64,000 bases of DNA, taken from positions 43,875,189 through 43,939,188 of the forward strand of contig CM042085.1 in the NCBI GenBank assembly GCA_023512835.1, read 5' to 3'. The notes under the pieces are model-generated. The model did no database searches. It saw only the letters and a list, made by a program, of their open reading frames with translations, and was not told the DNA's origin. Of this stretch, positions 12,861 through 25,500 are shown one piece after another (position 1 is the stretch's first letter; every line of letters starts with the position of its first letter). The position numbers and the translations under genes are program-made. The DNA is from Taxillus chinensis. Lineage: Eukaryota > Streptophyta > Magnoliopsida > Santalales > Loranthaceae.

Positions 12861-12950
12861 CCCGTATAAATCGAGCCCTATGACTGTGGAATTGATGAAT
12901 TCTTCAAATGCTTGCTTGGCTCTCTTCGGACGATAAAGCTGGATTAATGA

Positions 12951-14575
12951 TTAAATGAACAGGAGGGCCAAGTAGATCTTCAGGTTCAGCGGGCATGTAT
13001 GCACCCCAAGATACTTGGAAGTATAGCAGGCACCAGGGCCTGCGAATATGCGAGATCTGTGAAAGGCCGGAAGGGTGAATACCCTGCTGCTGGCTCTGCC
13101 TCTTCTTGAGGTTGGAAGGGTGAATACCCTGTTGCTGGCTCTGCCTCCTCTTGGATGATAATGGGTTGGCCTAGCTGAAGATTGTGGTTGAGGTGGATCC
13201 ACCTGGGCGGGATAAGAATCTTCAGGAGATGGAGAGGGTTCTTCATCAGATATCTCCTTTATAGGAGAATGTTTTGATGCTTTCCTCTTGCTCAAAGCCT
13301 TCCAAATTTTGCCTAGGAGGCCCTTGACTTCTTTATTGTCCTTCCTTAGGGCTTCCACCTCGCGCTGGGTTCTGGCATTGGCCTCCCTGAGCTGCTGTGT
13401 TTCTTGCCTCCAAGCTTCGATAGATGCGGCAAGGAGGAGCTTCGGGGCCTCCCATGCTCTAGGTGATGCATGAGCGGCTACATCCGGGGCCTCCCATGCT
13501 CTGGTTCTAGGTTGTGAAGTAGCTTGTTGGTCTCCAGAGATGAGTGCCATTAATTCTTCAAATTGGGCATTAGTGATGTGCCCATTAGTGACTGCCCAAT
13601 TGATGACCTCCACTTCACTCACCACCTGCCCACTAATGCCTTGAAAGAAATTGAAAATGTCTTCTTTGTGTACATTGAACTGCATGTACATGGCGGTGAG
13701 TCGTATAAAGTCTGCTTTCTTTGATCCACATGAGGAGAGGTCTCCCTTGCAAAGTCCGTGGATCGCTCCACATGAACACTGTGCCTAGCGGGTCGTGATG
13801 GAGGAGGAACATTGGTTGCCCAATGGCCTCCTGTATCTGACCCCCAAACCTCCTTCAACTTGCAATACTCTTAACACCCAGGTGAGAAGGAAAAGTAATG
13901 CTCTCCATGGAGGAAAAATGCAAAGCAGGCATGCTTTGAAATATCACACACAAAATTCTGCCATTGATCTGCTTGGATGAGTTTTTCTTCCACCAGGTTA
14001 AAAATGGTAGTGGCCCAATCCACATTTAGCATATGATCAATGCTATACATGAACTCCAGGTGTGGCTTAGGCACACTATCTAGCCCACTGGTCCGAATCA
14101 ATAAACATTTCCCTACCAGGTAAGCTAGGCATCTAAATTTTCCAACAAAACCATTCTTGGTATACTGCCTTCGACTTTGAAATTTTCTAGCATAGTTACA
14201 TGCGGTACCAAATTCTCCTAGGCTTAGATGAGGGAAGCTACTACCTGGGTTCGGGGAGGTTAAAGCAATTTCTAATAATATCAGGGGTTATTCGACATAA
14301 ACCCCTTGCACAACCCCTATCGGTTCATCCTCATTCCCAAGAGACAGATGCATAGAAGTCTTGTAAGGCAGAATAGGAAATAGGGGGCTGGCAAGATACT
14401 AACCTTTGTAATCCCGAGTTTGAATTTTAACGACCACCTCTCTAGCCCAGCCCGGCTACGAAGCCTCCAAAGCCTGCATGTCAAGAGCATGCCCCAAGAG
14501 TATCTCTTCCTCGGCTTGGCTATCGGCACTAGGTGAGTGCACCTCCTCTTGGCCGGTCCTCCTTGTGCGCACCAT
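12951..14575 (-). pseudogene. E2 accessory ORF, N-terminal part: basic start, helical region, coiled coil, Pro-rich linker
   Basis: The likely start ATG is at 14575 (protein begins MVRTRRT), about 125 bp downstream of a TATA motif. Downstream are open pieces at 14101-13871, 13858-13619 and 13691-12951, separated by frameshifts. The 246-aa piece has a helix-forming stretch rich in Glu, Gln, Arg and Leu (about residues 95-150, predicted coiled coil), then a Pro/Ser-rich linker with two near-identical RVFTLP repeats. It is placed after pol, where Athila elements carry their extra ORF. I cannot assign a function to this part; it resembles the poorly characterised 'plant transposon protein' type of ORF by position only. 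Confidence 0.6.
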
Positions 14576-15130
14576 CTTTGGAATGAGAAAATAAGAACAA
14601 GAGCAAAAAGCGAAGAGCAAGAGAGCAAAAGGGCGAGCTTCTCTAATACTCGGATCTGGAGTGATTTTGGTGTGGAAGCCTTTGAAGATGGCCTCCCTTT
14701 ATATAGCGTGCGAAGGAAAGATGCTCCAATTGGCGTGATACACGTGCCCCTAACTTTTCGAGTGTTCGACCAAAATACCCTCTCGCACGTGAATTGGCTG
14801 AATTGACGTGCGAGTCGAAATCGTCCCAAACTTTGGTGGTGGGTCCCCACTGATCCGGCAAGCAATACTTCCTTCGCACGTGAATTGTGGGATGCTTCTA
14901 GGAGGGCTAAAATCGGTATTTTGCATTTTTGGGCCTCCATATGACAACTAGCAATTCACGTGCAAGAGTAAACGTGATTCACATGGTCTTCATCTACCAT
15001 TCCAGAAGTTACGGCTCAAAAGGAGGTGCACGTGAATTGGGCAATTCACGTGCAAAATCACGTTCAGGCCCAAACCGGCCCAAATTTCTCCACCGAGTTG
15101 CTTATGCATTATGGACCATCTTTAAGTCTT
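14576..15130 (-). promoter_or_regulatory. E2 internal promoter-like region upstream of the accessory ORF
   Basis: On the minus strand, TATATAAAGG (14697-14706) precedes the accessory-ORF ATG by about 125 bp. Upstream lie many CACGTGAATT half-sites (near 14787, 14876, 14955, 15027, 15045 and 15131), several as inverted pairs, the same module found in the LTR U3. The region has no conserved ORF and is conserved in E4 (27780-28346). I infer an internal promoter for the accessory ORF. Confidence 0.5.
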
Positions 15131-15426
15131 GCACGTGAATTGTTTGAGCCCATCTTCAAGCACTTTTGGGCTTCACTTGCTCCTTGCTCCTTGACTTTGA
15201 CTTTAAAAATAATTCCACAAGTTCAGGACCCAATAATTTGCTCATCCTGCACATGGTTAGCTAAGAAAGGAACAAAGTCTCCTGCACAATGGTTAGCTTG
15301 CAAACAAATTTATTGAAGAAAACAAATAAGAGAAAATAACATAAAATAAAACACAAGAATAAACATTGGGTTGCCTCCCAACCAGCGCTTTATTTAAAGT
15401 CTCGTAGCTAGACTTTCAGGTGATGA

Positions 15427-16997
15427 TCATGCAATGGTGAAAGAGAGGGAATCAACTATCTCCCTCTGAGTTGAATCAAAGTATGGTTTCAGCCTATTGC
15501 CATTCACCCAAAATTTCTTGCCATCTACAGCTTGGAGCTCAAAGCTTCCATATGGCTTCTTATCAACTATCACAAAAGGTCCCATCCACTTGGACCTTAA
15601 TTTGCCAGGAAATAACCTCAACCTTGTGTTAAATAGAAGAACTTTCTGTCCTAAGGTTAAAGGTTCATTGTTGAGTTGCCTATCATGCTATTTCTTAGTT
15701 CTTTCTTTGTAGAATTTAGCACTATCATAGGCATCCAACCTAAGCTCATCTAACTCAATTAATTGAGTCATCCTAAGTTCCTTGATCTCTTGTGGGTCGA
15801 AATTTAACTTCTTCAAGGCCCAATGAGCCTTGTGTTCTAGTTCCACAGGCAAGTGACATGCCTTACCATATAGAATACGGTAAGGTGACATCCCAATGGG
15901 AGTTTTGTAAGCTGTCCTATATGCCCATAAGGCTTCATCAAGCCTTTGAGACCAATCTTTCCTATTGGCTCCAACGGTTTTCTCTAAAATGGCCTTAATC
16001 TCTCTGTTGGACACTTCTGCTTGTCCATTAGCTTGTGGGTGGTAAGCTAAAGACTTCCTATGAGTGACACCATACTTGTTCAATAATTTATCAAACAATT
16101 TGTTGCAGAAATGACTACCCTCATCACTGATTATAGCCCTTGGTGTCCCAAAACGGCTAAAGATGTTCCTAGTAAGGAAGTGAGTCACAACCCTAGCATC
16201 ATTCACTCTAGTAGGAATAGCTTCTACCCACTTAGACACATAATCCACAGCAAGCAAAATGTATGAATACCCATCGAATTGGGGAATGGCCCCATGAAGT
16301 CAATGCCCCAAATGTCAAAAATTTCAACTGGAAGGATTCCGGTTAAGGGCATCTCATTTTTCCTAGACAAACCACCTACCCTTTGACATCTATCACACTT
16401 TTTGATGTAGACATAGGTGTCTTTCACCATGTGAGGCCAATAAAAGCCACACCGCATGATCTTAGCCACGGTTCTCGCACCCCAAAGTGGCCCCCATAAT
16501 GTGATGCATGACAATGATGTATTATGTCATCTACTTCCTCCTCAAGGACACACTTTCTAATGATTTGGTCTGGACACCTCCTATAAAGAATTGGGTCTTC
16601 CCAAATGTATTTCTTAGCATCCACTACCAATTTCTTTCTCCTGGTGGTAGTCTAACCGCTTGGGTATGAACCCGGTGGCTAAATAATTTGCTATATCAGC
16701 AAACCAAGGAAGATGATGCACCTCAAATAACTTCTCATCAGGAAAGTCATCTACAATGGGTAGAGACTTAGGTGCATTCTCCACACGGGAGAGGTGATCA
16801 GCCACAGAATTTAGGGCTCCCTTTTTGTCTCTAATTTCAAGGTCAAATTCCTGTAAGAGGAGAACCCACCTAATCAAGCGTGGCTTAGCTTCTTTTTTAG
16901 CAAACAAATATTTCAACGCAGCATGATCAGTATAAACAATGACTTTAGACCCCAAAAGGTAGGGTCTAAACTTGTTGCAGCCATAAACCACGGCTAG
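15427..16997 (-). pseudogene. E2 pol 3' half: RNase H (cut) and integrase
   Basis: Reading right to left, RNase H sequence (16991-16614) includes [11 protein letters not shown] with the catalytic Asp and is cut at 16997 by E3. Integrase follows: the zinc-binding HHCC region (HCHASHYGGHFG, then CDRC), and a DDE core with [19 protein letters not shown] and [14 protein letters not shown]. The C-terminal piece (15621-15427) holds the KWMGPFVIV block. Frames change at about 16500, 16240 and 15650. The catalytic residues are all present. Domain order RNase H then integrase is the Ty3/gypsy order. Positions 15131-15426 between integrase and promoter are non-coding. Confidence 0.88.
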
Positions 16998-18497
16998 TGA
17001 CAGACAAGATTTTTAGCCTCTCTAAAAGAGCTAGCTAATGTCGTTAAATCTCTCTTCAAAATAATAAATTCCCTAAGTTTGCACTAAAAGAATAGCAGCA
17101 AGAAAGGGGTCGAACCCACAGGGATTAACCTAGTTCTCTAGTCTTCAAATCAAAACACCCAATTACTATTGTTCTATAAAATGTCTTGGCAAAAAGTTTT
17201 CTTTTTTTAAACTAAAGATCTAATTTTTATGTGATTTTCTGAATAAACAAAGAAAGTAAACTGATTTTAGGATTAAGATTCAAAGATTAAAAGCATCTAG
17301 GTTCACAATTTCACCTCCCTATGTCATCTCTACTGGTTCATGGTATTAGGGTTGTCTGATTGAAAACATGCTAAACATAAGCCAAGGACAACAAATGGTC
17401 ATTGAGGTCCTTTTAAGAGTTGTATGCCAGAATGGTCATCTAAACACACAAACATGCAAAGCCAATAAATCATACTTGCAAAAGGATAATGATCACACCA
17501 ATTACAAATAAGTTATGAATCTCAATCCGCCCCAGACTAGGGCTAAGAATACCAAGGTGTACATCCAAAGATAGAATTAAGAACAGATTCATAAAACATG
17601 CAAAACTCAATCATCCAAACCCAATATTCATAAACACAGCAAAGCAACAAGGGGGCTACATTGCTCCCCTAGATTAAAAGAACTACTCACGCATGATTAC
17701 AAGCAAACACAAAGCAGAAAAGCTCAACATCTTCTTCTTGATCACGCGCACAGCAAAGCTTCAAATCCAGGCTCCAAAATCCGCGACGGCTGCTGCGACG
17801 GCTGCTCTCCTAGGTCAAGGACAGCCTCCAAGACGTGGAGCCTCTCTCTCTCTCTCTAAAACGTGTAGGGGGGTTTGGCTTGGCTAGCAGAGGCGTGGAG
17901 GCTTGTATTTATAGAGTTTGGATGGGCCTTGAGGTGTGTAACCTAGCCCACTTATCAAAACGACGTAGTTTTGATAAGTAACACTCGAAACATTAAAAAC
18001 TCTATCTTCCATCCACAATTTGGACTTGGGCCTTCAGGAACAAATGATCAGCATAGAAAAACGATTGGATCGGTCCAAAAATATCTCTGCACGCCAATTT
18101 GCACGTGATATGGTGAATTCACGTGCACCTCCAATTCAGCTCAAACTTCTCCCCAAGCTTCCTTGCATCCTGTAGAGGCCTGAGAGGCAAAAATAGGCTT
18201 GCACGTGAAATGGGTGAATTCACGTTCAGCTCCAAATGCTCTGAAATTTCTCTGGAAGGTAGAGGACATCATTCCAAGCAACTTTTCTTCTTGCACGCAA
18301 ATTGTTTGAGGTCATTTACTATGTCAAAAGTGAGGTCCAAAATCTGCCAAAACAGCTTAAAAACGCATGTATTTGCAACTAGCATCTTCCTAGGGGTTAG
18401 AGCAAATATATATGATATATGAAGCAATAAGGCTCTAATCATGCTCTTAAACATCCTAAATAAACACTAGAATAACGGCATAAAATGCACGTTATCA
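16998..18497 (-). mobile_element. Athila-like element E3: LTR (3' LTR in element orientation)
   Basis: A 1500-bp LTR with the family termini, inserted inside the RNase H coding sequence of E2. The interrupted E2 sequence can be followed from E4 at 25920-25935 on the opposite strand. The presumed left target duplication is gctag (16993-16997). E3 internal sequence follows to the right; the second LTR is not in the window. Confidence 0.92.
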
Positions 18498-20034
18498 AAT
18501 ACACCACACTTGAACCATTGCTTGTCCTCAAGCAAAAACATACAAGCATGCAAAAATAAAATAAACACGCAGTCAAACGGAAGAAAAATAAAATAACAAT
18601 CAAGGAGAATCATGGTTTCCTAAGCATGCAACTCTATCATGATGAAATGGGAATTTAAGCATCAAAATGAGTCATAACTTAGTTCATTCATGTCCATATC
18701 CCTAGTCCAACAACCATGCAATATCACCACTTAAATTTCAGATATGAGCAAGCAATCCATGATAAAATAGCACCTAGTTTCCCTTTAAGTTCTTACCAAG
18801 GATAAGCGACCTCACTCAAATATAATAATTCTCAAGCCCAATACCTATCAATGAACAATGGATGGAAAAACTCTATCTCTACACTCGCCATCAGCTATTG
18901 ATTAAGTACTTGTCAAGCAATCATGAGAGTTCCCTATTGTGCTCATCAAAGAAAACACACTCTCTATTCTACTTTATTTCAACTCACACTCTATTCTAAA
19001 CTCAATAAACAAAACATGAGCTAAAGAATTGAGCTCAACACTCTCAAAACACAAAACTGAGTCAATGTGGCTACACAAATAAATAATCACACATAAACAT
19101 CAAGCCAGGTGTGGCTTTTATTCGAATCTTTCTTTTTTTTTTTTTTTTTTTTTTTTTTAGTAATAACCTTACAAGGTTGCATTTTATGCTCTCCCTTGAT
19201 GGATTATTCACTCTTTTTTTTTTACTCACATAACATTGGTTTTTCTAATGCAAACCCCTTGCCATTTTGCTACATAAGGAGAGACAAATTCAATGATGTC
19301 TCACATCCCATTTCCCAATTAAGTGATGGCTTTTTCACATTCTAAATCACAACCTTTTCCAATACTATCACACAATAAAGAAAAGAATGCAAAGACAGTC
19401 CACAATGACTTAGAGGTCTTGCATCCTAACTAAACACCAAACACCGAGCACTAATAAGTAATCACATGCTTACTTGACTCCTACCATTAAATAACCAATG
19501 TTGAATGCAAGATGAGTAGCAAATCAAACTATTACCCATAAACCGAAATGTCACTCAAGGGCTAAAAAAGAAGTTGTTCTCATTTTTCATTTCTTTTTCA
19601 CTCAACTTTAAGGGTTACTTAGGTCTATCATAGCATTTCATGCTCAGCTAATATTCAAAACTCAGCTCCAAAATCATGGTGATATCATTCAAGAGATAAA
19701 GACATGATTAAACCAATTCAGAGCACATTTTAACTACTTTAACACCCTTATCACAACATGATACTAATGTGGCCCAAAAAATTAAATTTTAAGCCAAAAT
19801 TGCATACTTAATATCCATGTCTCCACAAACAAATCATTCAAGCAAACAACTCAAACAGTCATGCAACTAAAAACAGTGTTTGTTTTGGTTTTTTGTTTTT
19901 TTTTGTTTTTTTTTTTTAAATAAAACATGCAATCACAATATAAAAGACAAGCAAGTGGCTCAAGTAACTCCCTATACACCACACTTAAAATATGCTATGT
20001 CCTCATGGCATAAAATAGGGAGTAGGAAAAACAC
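18498..20034 (-). mobile_element. E3 3' non-coding region
   Basis: Collinear with E2 10656-12239, with poly-T tracts at about 19132-19158, 19214-19223 and 19880-19917 and a shortened minisatellite. No credible ORF. One spurious 78-aa ORF spans a poly-T tract. Confidence 0.85.
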
Positions 20035-20354
20035 TTACCCCTGGTTTGGCACACTGTAATAGTAGATGACATTGGCCACCATTCGTCGCACCTGAGCCAC
20101 AAAGTCAGCCGACGTCTCGCCGCGCACTTCCCAATTTTCCTTCCCTTGCAGAATACCCATCATGTAGTAGCAAACAAAGATCCCACAGCTGAATTGGTCA
20201 GGTTGTTGGGGAATTTGCATTTCATTGTAGTGAATAAGAGGGAGCTTGTCCGCCAACAAGCCTTCTTTGATCATTGCCACTTTCATGCGTTTGATGAACC
20301 CATGCACTAACTGTCTTTTCCGTCTAGCAAACCCTTCGCCTTGGCTTGGATCAT
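20035..20354 (-). pseudogene. E3 C48-like protease fragment
   Basis: The minus-strand frame 20307-20035 (90 aa) holds the C-terminal half of the Ulp1/C48-like domain, including QPDQFSCGIFVCYYMMGI and an uninterrupted continuation to a stop. The fragment breaks at 20354, just before the start of E4, so the His/Asp half is missing. E3 preserves the frame through and beyond the Cys, which supports this being a real coding region in the family. Confidence 0.75.
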
Positions 20355-20356
20355 TT

Positions 20357-21871
20357 TGATAACGTGCATTTTATGCCGTTATTCTAGTGTTTATTTAGGA
20401 TGTTTAAGAGCATGATTAGAGCCTTATTGCCTCATATATCATATATATTTGCTCTAACCCCTAGGAAGATGCTATTGGCAAATACATGCGTTTTTAAGGC
20501 GTTTTGGCAGATTTTGGACCTCACTTTTGACATAATAGATGGCCTCAAACAATTTGCGTGCAAGAACAAAAGATGCTTGGAATGATGTCCTCTACCTGCC
20601 ACGAAAATTTCAGAGCATTTGGAGCTAATTTGGAGCTGCACGTGAATTCACCCAATTCACGTGCAAGCCTATTTTTGCCTCTCAAGCCTCTACAAGATGC
20701 AAGGAAGCTTGGGGAGAAGTTTGAGCTGATTTGGAGGTGCACGTGAATTCACCATATCACGTGCAAATTGGCGTGCGAGAGATATTTTTGGACCGATCCA
20801 ATCGTTTTTCCATGCTGATCATTTGTTCCTGAAGGCCCAAGTCCAAATTGTGGATGGAAGATAGAGTTTTTAATATTTCGAGTGTTACTTATCAAAACTA
20901 CGCCGTTTTGATAAGTGGGCTAGGTTACACACCTCAAAGCCCATCCAAACTCTATAAATACAAGCCTCCACGCCTCGTTAGCCAAGCCTAACCCCCCTAC
21001 ACGTTTTAGAGAGAGAGAGAGGCTCCCACGACTTGGAGGTGCTCCTTGACCTAGGAGAGCGACCGTCGCGACCTGGCCGTCGCGGATTTTGGAGCCTGGA
21101 TTTGAAGCTTTCTTGTGCGCGTGATCAAGAAGAAGATGTTGAGCTTTTCTGCTATGGTTTTGCTTGTAATCATGCGTGAGTAGTCTTTTAATCTAGGGGA
21201 GCAATGTAGCCCCCTTGTTGCTTTCTTTGTGTTTATGAATATTGGGTTTGGATGATTGAGTTTTGCATGTTTTATGAATGCGTTCTTAAGTTCTATCTTT
21301 GGATGTACACCTTGGTATTCTTAGCCCTAGTCCTGGGGCTGATTGAGATTCATAACTTATTTGTGATTGGTGTGATCATTATCCTTTTGCAAGTATGATT
21401 TATTGGCTTTGCATGTTTGTGTGTTTAGATGACCATTCTGGCATACAACTCTTAAAAGGACCTCAATGACCATTTGTTGTCCTTGGCTTATGTTTAGCAT
21501 GTTTTCAATCGACAACCCTAATACCATGAACCAGTAGAGATAACATAGGGAGGTGAAATTGTGACCCTAGATGCTTTTAATCCTTGATTCTTAATCCTAA
21601 AATCAGTTTACTTTCTTTGTTTATTCAGAAAACCACATAAAAATTAGATCTTTAGTTTAAAAAAAGAAAACTTTTTGTGCCAAGACATTTTATAGAACAA
21701 GAGTAATTGGGTGATTTGATTTGAGAACTAGAGAACTAGGCTAATCCTGTGGGTTCGACCCCTTTCTTGCTGCTATTCTTTTAGTGCAAACTTAGGGAAT
21801 TTATTATTTTGAAGAGAGATTTAACGACATTAGCTAGCTCTTTTAGAGAGGCTAAAAATTCTTGTCTGTCA
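20357..21871 (+). repeat. E4 5' LTR
   Basis: 1515 bp, TGATAACG...TCTGTCA. U3 carries a perfect 12-bp inverted repeat, TGCACGTGAATT (20637-20648) and AATTCACGTGCA (20654-20665), separated by caccc, plus a second CACGTG pair near 20738-20764. The TATA motif TATAAATA is at 20953-20960, followed by (GA)n. It differs from the 3' LTR at only a handful of sites, most of them at CTG/CAG positions. Confidence 0.94.
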
Positions 21872-21874
21872 AAT

Positions 21875-21892
21875 TGGCGCCGTTGCCGGGGA
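21875..21892 (+). other. E4 primer-binding site, complementary to tRNA-Asp
   Basis: TGGCGCCGTTGCCGGGGA begins 3 bp after the 5' LTR. It is complementary to the 3' end of plant tRNA-Asp (CCCCGGCAACGGCGCCA). tRNA-Asp priming is characteristic of Athila-type elements and sets this apart from initiator-Met-primed elements such as the one at 49389-50603. Confidence 0.9.
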
Positions 21893-22074
21893 TTCAACGG
21901 TTAACTAGTTTTTAAAATCAACATTGAGTGAAATTGTTTGAATTCGATCTTGGTGTTTTATTTTGTCTTTACTTTTCCGTTATTTTGTGTTCTTTATTTG
22001 TTTATTTTGCATTGTTCGGAGTCCTGGGTGTGTTCTTGTTGTTTTACAGAACATACATCAAGGATTCCTAGTTG

Positions 22075-22932
22075 TGCATGCAAAGAGAGGAGGATATACA
22101 ATTTACGCGGGAACCTGAAAGGTTGTTCGAGCTCGTCGTAGAGCGGCTAGGAAGCGAAGACGTGAGGCGGAAGAAGCACTACAGGGCTTGGAGCAATCCG
22201 TAGGCGATCCGATGGCGGATCTCGGACCTGATGGTGGTGCACCGCAAGGAGGGGCCAATTACAATGGCCAATATCCAGGAAGAAGAGGGTAATAGGTTTA
22301 TGCCTAGAACCTTCTTAGATTATGCAAGGCCGATGATGTCGGACCATTATTCCGGGATTCAGCGGACAAGAGTCCAAGCAAATAGCTTTGAGCTGAAGCC
22401 GGCGTTGATCAACATGGTGAGCAACAACGCGTTTGGAGGAACAGCCGTGGACGATCCACACCAGCATTTGATGAGGTTCTACCAGGTGTGTGACACCATC
22501 AAGATCAACAACGTGTCGGAGGAGGCCATAAAGCTAAGGCTTTTCCCTTTCTCTTTAAGGGAAAGAGCTCTTGGCTGGTTCAACAGTCTGCCAACAGGTT
22601 CAATCAACACTTGGGAGGAGATGCGGACCAAGTTCATGTCAAAGTATTTCCCTCCTTCCAAGGTGATCCAGCTCGAAGGAGAGATTAGCGAGTTCAGGCA
22701 AGATGAGATGGAGACTCTTCATGAAGCTTGGGAGCGTTTCAAAGACTTAGTGAGGAGATGCCCTGATCATGGAAGACCCCGGTGGATTCAAATTGAATCT
22801 TTCTACACAGGTCTTCGGTCCCATTCACAAGACAAGGTGAATGCAATTACTGGAGGATGCTTGATGAACCTAGAGCCTGATGCGACGGCGAGCTATTGGA
22901 GAGGCGTCATTAGCCGATTGGCGGTGGTCTAA
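22075..22932 (+). pseudogene. gag: E4 gag, capsid part
   Basis: The main open frame, 22231-22932 (233 aa), contains the retrotransposon gag domain (about residues 75-205) with recognisable blocks such as LFPFSLRERALGWFNSLP and FMSKYFPPSK, then DEMETLHEAWERFKDLVRRC. The likely true start is upstream near 22075; an Arg/Glu-rich N-terminus (22130-22290) lies in another frame, so a frameshift separates it. Gag forms the virus-like particle that packages the element RNA. No zinc knuckle is seen in this part. The 21893-22074 interval is 5' leader. Confidence 0.85.
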
Positions 22933-23940
22933 TGTGCGTACTTCAAAGCCAAGGGAGAAGATTGCTTGATTGAAAATTCTTCCAATGATGTGCAAGCACG
23001 ATTCAAGCTTTAGTGAAAGGCATGGAAGTATTGGCTCTTAAAGTTGAAGGATCACAAGCTTTACCAGTAGTTGAGCAGGGCTGGAGTGGAGGGTAAGAAG
23101 CAAATTATGTTGGAGGAAAGGGCTTGTACCGAGGAACGGCAATTTTATCCTCAACAACAACAACTAGGGTACAACCAGAATCAGCGGCAATCTCAACCAT
23201 TTCGAGAACTCGGAACCGAGGGGGAGATACCTCATTTCAATACAAATATGTGCCCCCAGGATGAAGCGAGAATCCGTATGCTACGGATAATTATTTGCAC
23301 CCACCTCCAAGATTCGAGCGAAAACGGCCTCGGCCTCAACAGAAAAGAGGAAGGGTATATCGGAATGTGGATGAGCCAACCAAAAGAGAGGATAATTTGG
23401 AGGAAAGGGTAGTCACACTGGAATCTTCAATTCGAATATGGAGACTTCATTTAAAAGTATGGAGAAGTTACTTGTGAGCATGGCACGAATGCTAATCAAA
23501 GGGTGTCCACCAACACTTTTCCAAGTGACACCGAGGTGAACCCCAAGGAGAGTTGCAAGGCTATCACTCTAAGGAGCGGGAAGACACCGAATGAAGCCGA
23601 GGAGCCTAAGAAGAAGGCAAATCCAGGAAGAACAGAGAAGACCCTTGGAAGTGATGACCAAGGAAAATCGAGATAAAGTCAAGAAAGAGTGCAAGAGAAG
23701 AAGGACAAGCAACTTAGTCAAGACAGAATAGGCGAAGAACGAGCAAGAACTCGGGCCCTAGTATGCCATTTCCTCGAGGAGGTGAGGAACCAGAGGGTTG
23801 AAGAAGAGTATGAGCGCTTCCTGAGTTTGTTCAAGAAGCTTGAGATTAACATTCCATTTGTGGAAGTTTTGGAGCAGATGCCTAGGTACGAGAAAATACA
23901 TCAAAGATTTTGTGACAAAGAAGAGGAAATATGGGGATCA
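22933..23940 (+). pseudogene. E4 gag C-terminal / linker region
   Basis: Broken frames follow the capsid part (23071-23412, 23295-23477 and 23689-23943). They are rich in Gln, Lys, Glu and Arg, including a QQQ-rich stretch near 23150 and a Lys/Glu-rich stretch near 23600-23800, then FLSLFKKLEINIPFVEVLEQ. In Athila-type elements the block NIPF.E.LEQMP.Y precedes the protease, which fits. No CCHC knuckle is visible in any frame. The coding continuity is lost here. Confidence 0.7.
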
Positions 23941-23989
23941 TGAGACGGTGGCGAGTCACTAACGAGGTGAGCGAGTGTTGTTCAACGAG

Positions 23990-24340
23990 TTTGCCCATCA
24001 AGCATAAAGATCCGGGCAGCTTTAATCTCCCTTGTGTGATTGGCAATGCACCGCAACGGCCAGGCCCTATGTGATTTAGGGGCCAGCATCAATTTGATTT
24101 CCTTCGCTTTGTATAAGCGGCTTGGGCTTAAGGGCATGAAGCCCACTTCCATATCATTGCGGTTGCGGACCGGTCCACTGGAAGGCCTGAAGGAATTATT
24201 GAAGATGTGCTAGTCAAAGTGGGTTCCTTTATATTTCCAGCGGACTTTGTTGTTTTGGAGATGGAAGAAGATAGAGGAGTTCAGCTACTCCTTGGAAGAC
24301 CGTTTCTCGAACAGGTTGTGCATTGATTGATGTTGCTCAA
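23990..24340 (+). pseudogene. E4 aspartic protease
   Basis: The translated block includes CDLGASINLISFALYKRLG (about 24070-24125), with DLGAS as the active-site motif in its Athila variant (DLGAS in place of DTGA/DSGA). Downstream are FIFPADFVVLEMEED (about 24230-24270) and LLLGRPFL (about 24288-24310), both standard for the family. The protease would cut the Gag-Pol polyprotein. Frames shift at about 24180-24190. Positions 24341-24660 form an acidic linker with stops. Confidence 0.82.
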
Positions 24341-24660
24341 GGGAGCTAACTCCGAGAATTAATGAGGAAACCTTAGTCTTCCACATGGGGAAGGCTCTGC
24401 AAGGTCAAGAGGAGGAGGATTGCCTTTGGATTGAAGACCTTGAGGAATTGGTGGAAGATTACTTGGCGGAAGAAATTACCACCACCAATGATGGAGCCCT
24501 TGACTTATAGAAGCTCAACAAGATGAAGAGATGTACTTGACAGTGAGGAAGATGAGCAAATTACAAACTCTTTGGAGCAAGTCGAGGAGGAAAAAGAAGA
24601 TGACATGCCTCCAGCTCCAGAGGCGAAGGAGCTGCCTGGACACCTAAGGTATGAATTTCT

Positions 24661-25500
24661 AGACTCTACAAATCAATTCCGCTGTCATTGTTGCTTCTAA
24701 TTTGAATGATGTGGAGTGTACTCAATTGTTAGAAGTCCTTAGGAAACACAAAAAGGCCCTAGGATGGAACATTGAAGACATTAGGGGTATTAGTCCAGGG
24801 ATTTGCATGCATAAGATTTTAATGAATGATGATTTTAAACCCACTGCTGAAAGACAAAGAAGATTAAACCCTGCTATGAAAGAAGTTGTTAGAAAAGAAA
24901 TTTTAAAATGGAAAAATGCGGGTATAATTTATGCTATTTCGGATAGTGAGTGGGTGAGTCCATTGCATGTTGTGCCCAAGAAAGGGGGGCATGACCGTGA
25001 TTAAGAATGAGAAAAATGAATTGATCCCATCTCGCCTTGTGACGGGGTGGAGAGTGTGTGTTGACTATAGGAAGCTTAACAAGGCCACTAGGAAGGATCA
25101 TTTTCCTCTTCCTTTCATTGACCAAATGTTGGATAGGTTAGCTGGCTATAGTCACTCACTGCTTTTTAGATGGCTATTCCGGGTATAATCGGATCATGGT
25201 TAAGCCCGAGGACCAAGAAAAGACCACCTTCACGTGCCCTTTTGGCACATTTGCATTTAGGAGAATGCCATTTGGGCTTTGTAATGCCCCCTTACCTTTC
25301 AAAGGTGTATGATGGCTATTTTTCGGGGTTTGGTTGAGGAGATCATGGAGGTCTTCATGGATGACTTCTCGGTGTTTGGTTCCTCTTACCAACGGTGCTT
25401 GAGAAATCTAGATGTGGTCTTAGAGAGATGTGAGGAGAAGGAACTAGTCCTAAATTGGGAGAAATGCCATTTCATGGTAACGAGGGGATAGTTCTAGGAC
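24661..25500 (+). pseudogene. E4 reverse transcriptase
   Basis: Recognisable RT blocks in order: [34 protein letters not shown] (about 24950), [20 protein letters not shown] with the first catalytic Asp region (about 25048-25110), PFGLCNAP (about 25270), and FMDD (25354-25365) in place of YxDD. Phe in the first position of this box is found in Athila-type elements. The next block, NWEKCHFMV, is the RT thumb. Frameshifts fall near 24985, 25160, 25300 and 25480. The enzyme copies the element RNA into DNA. Confidence 0.88.
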
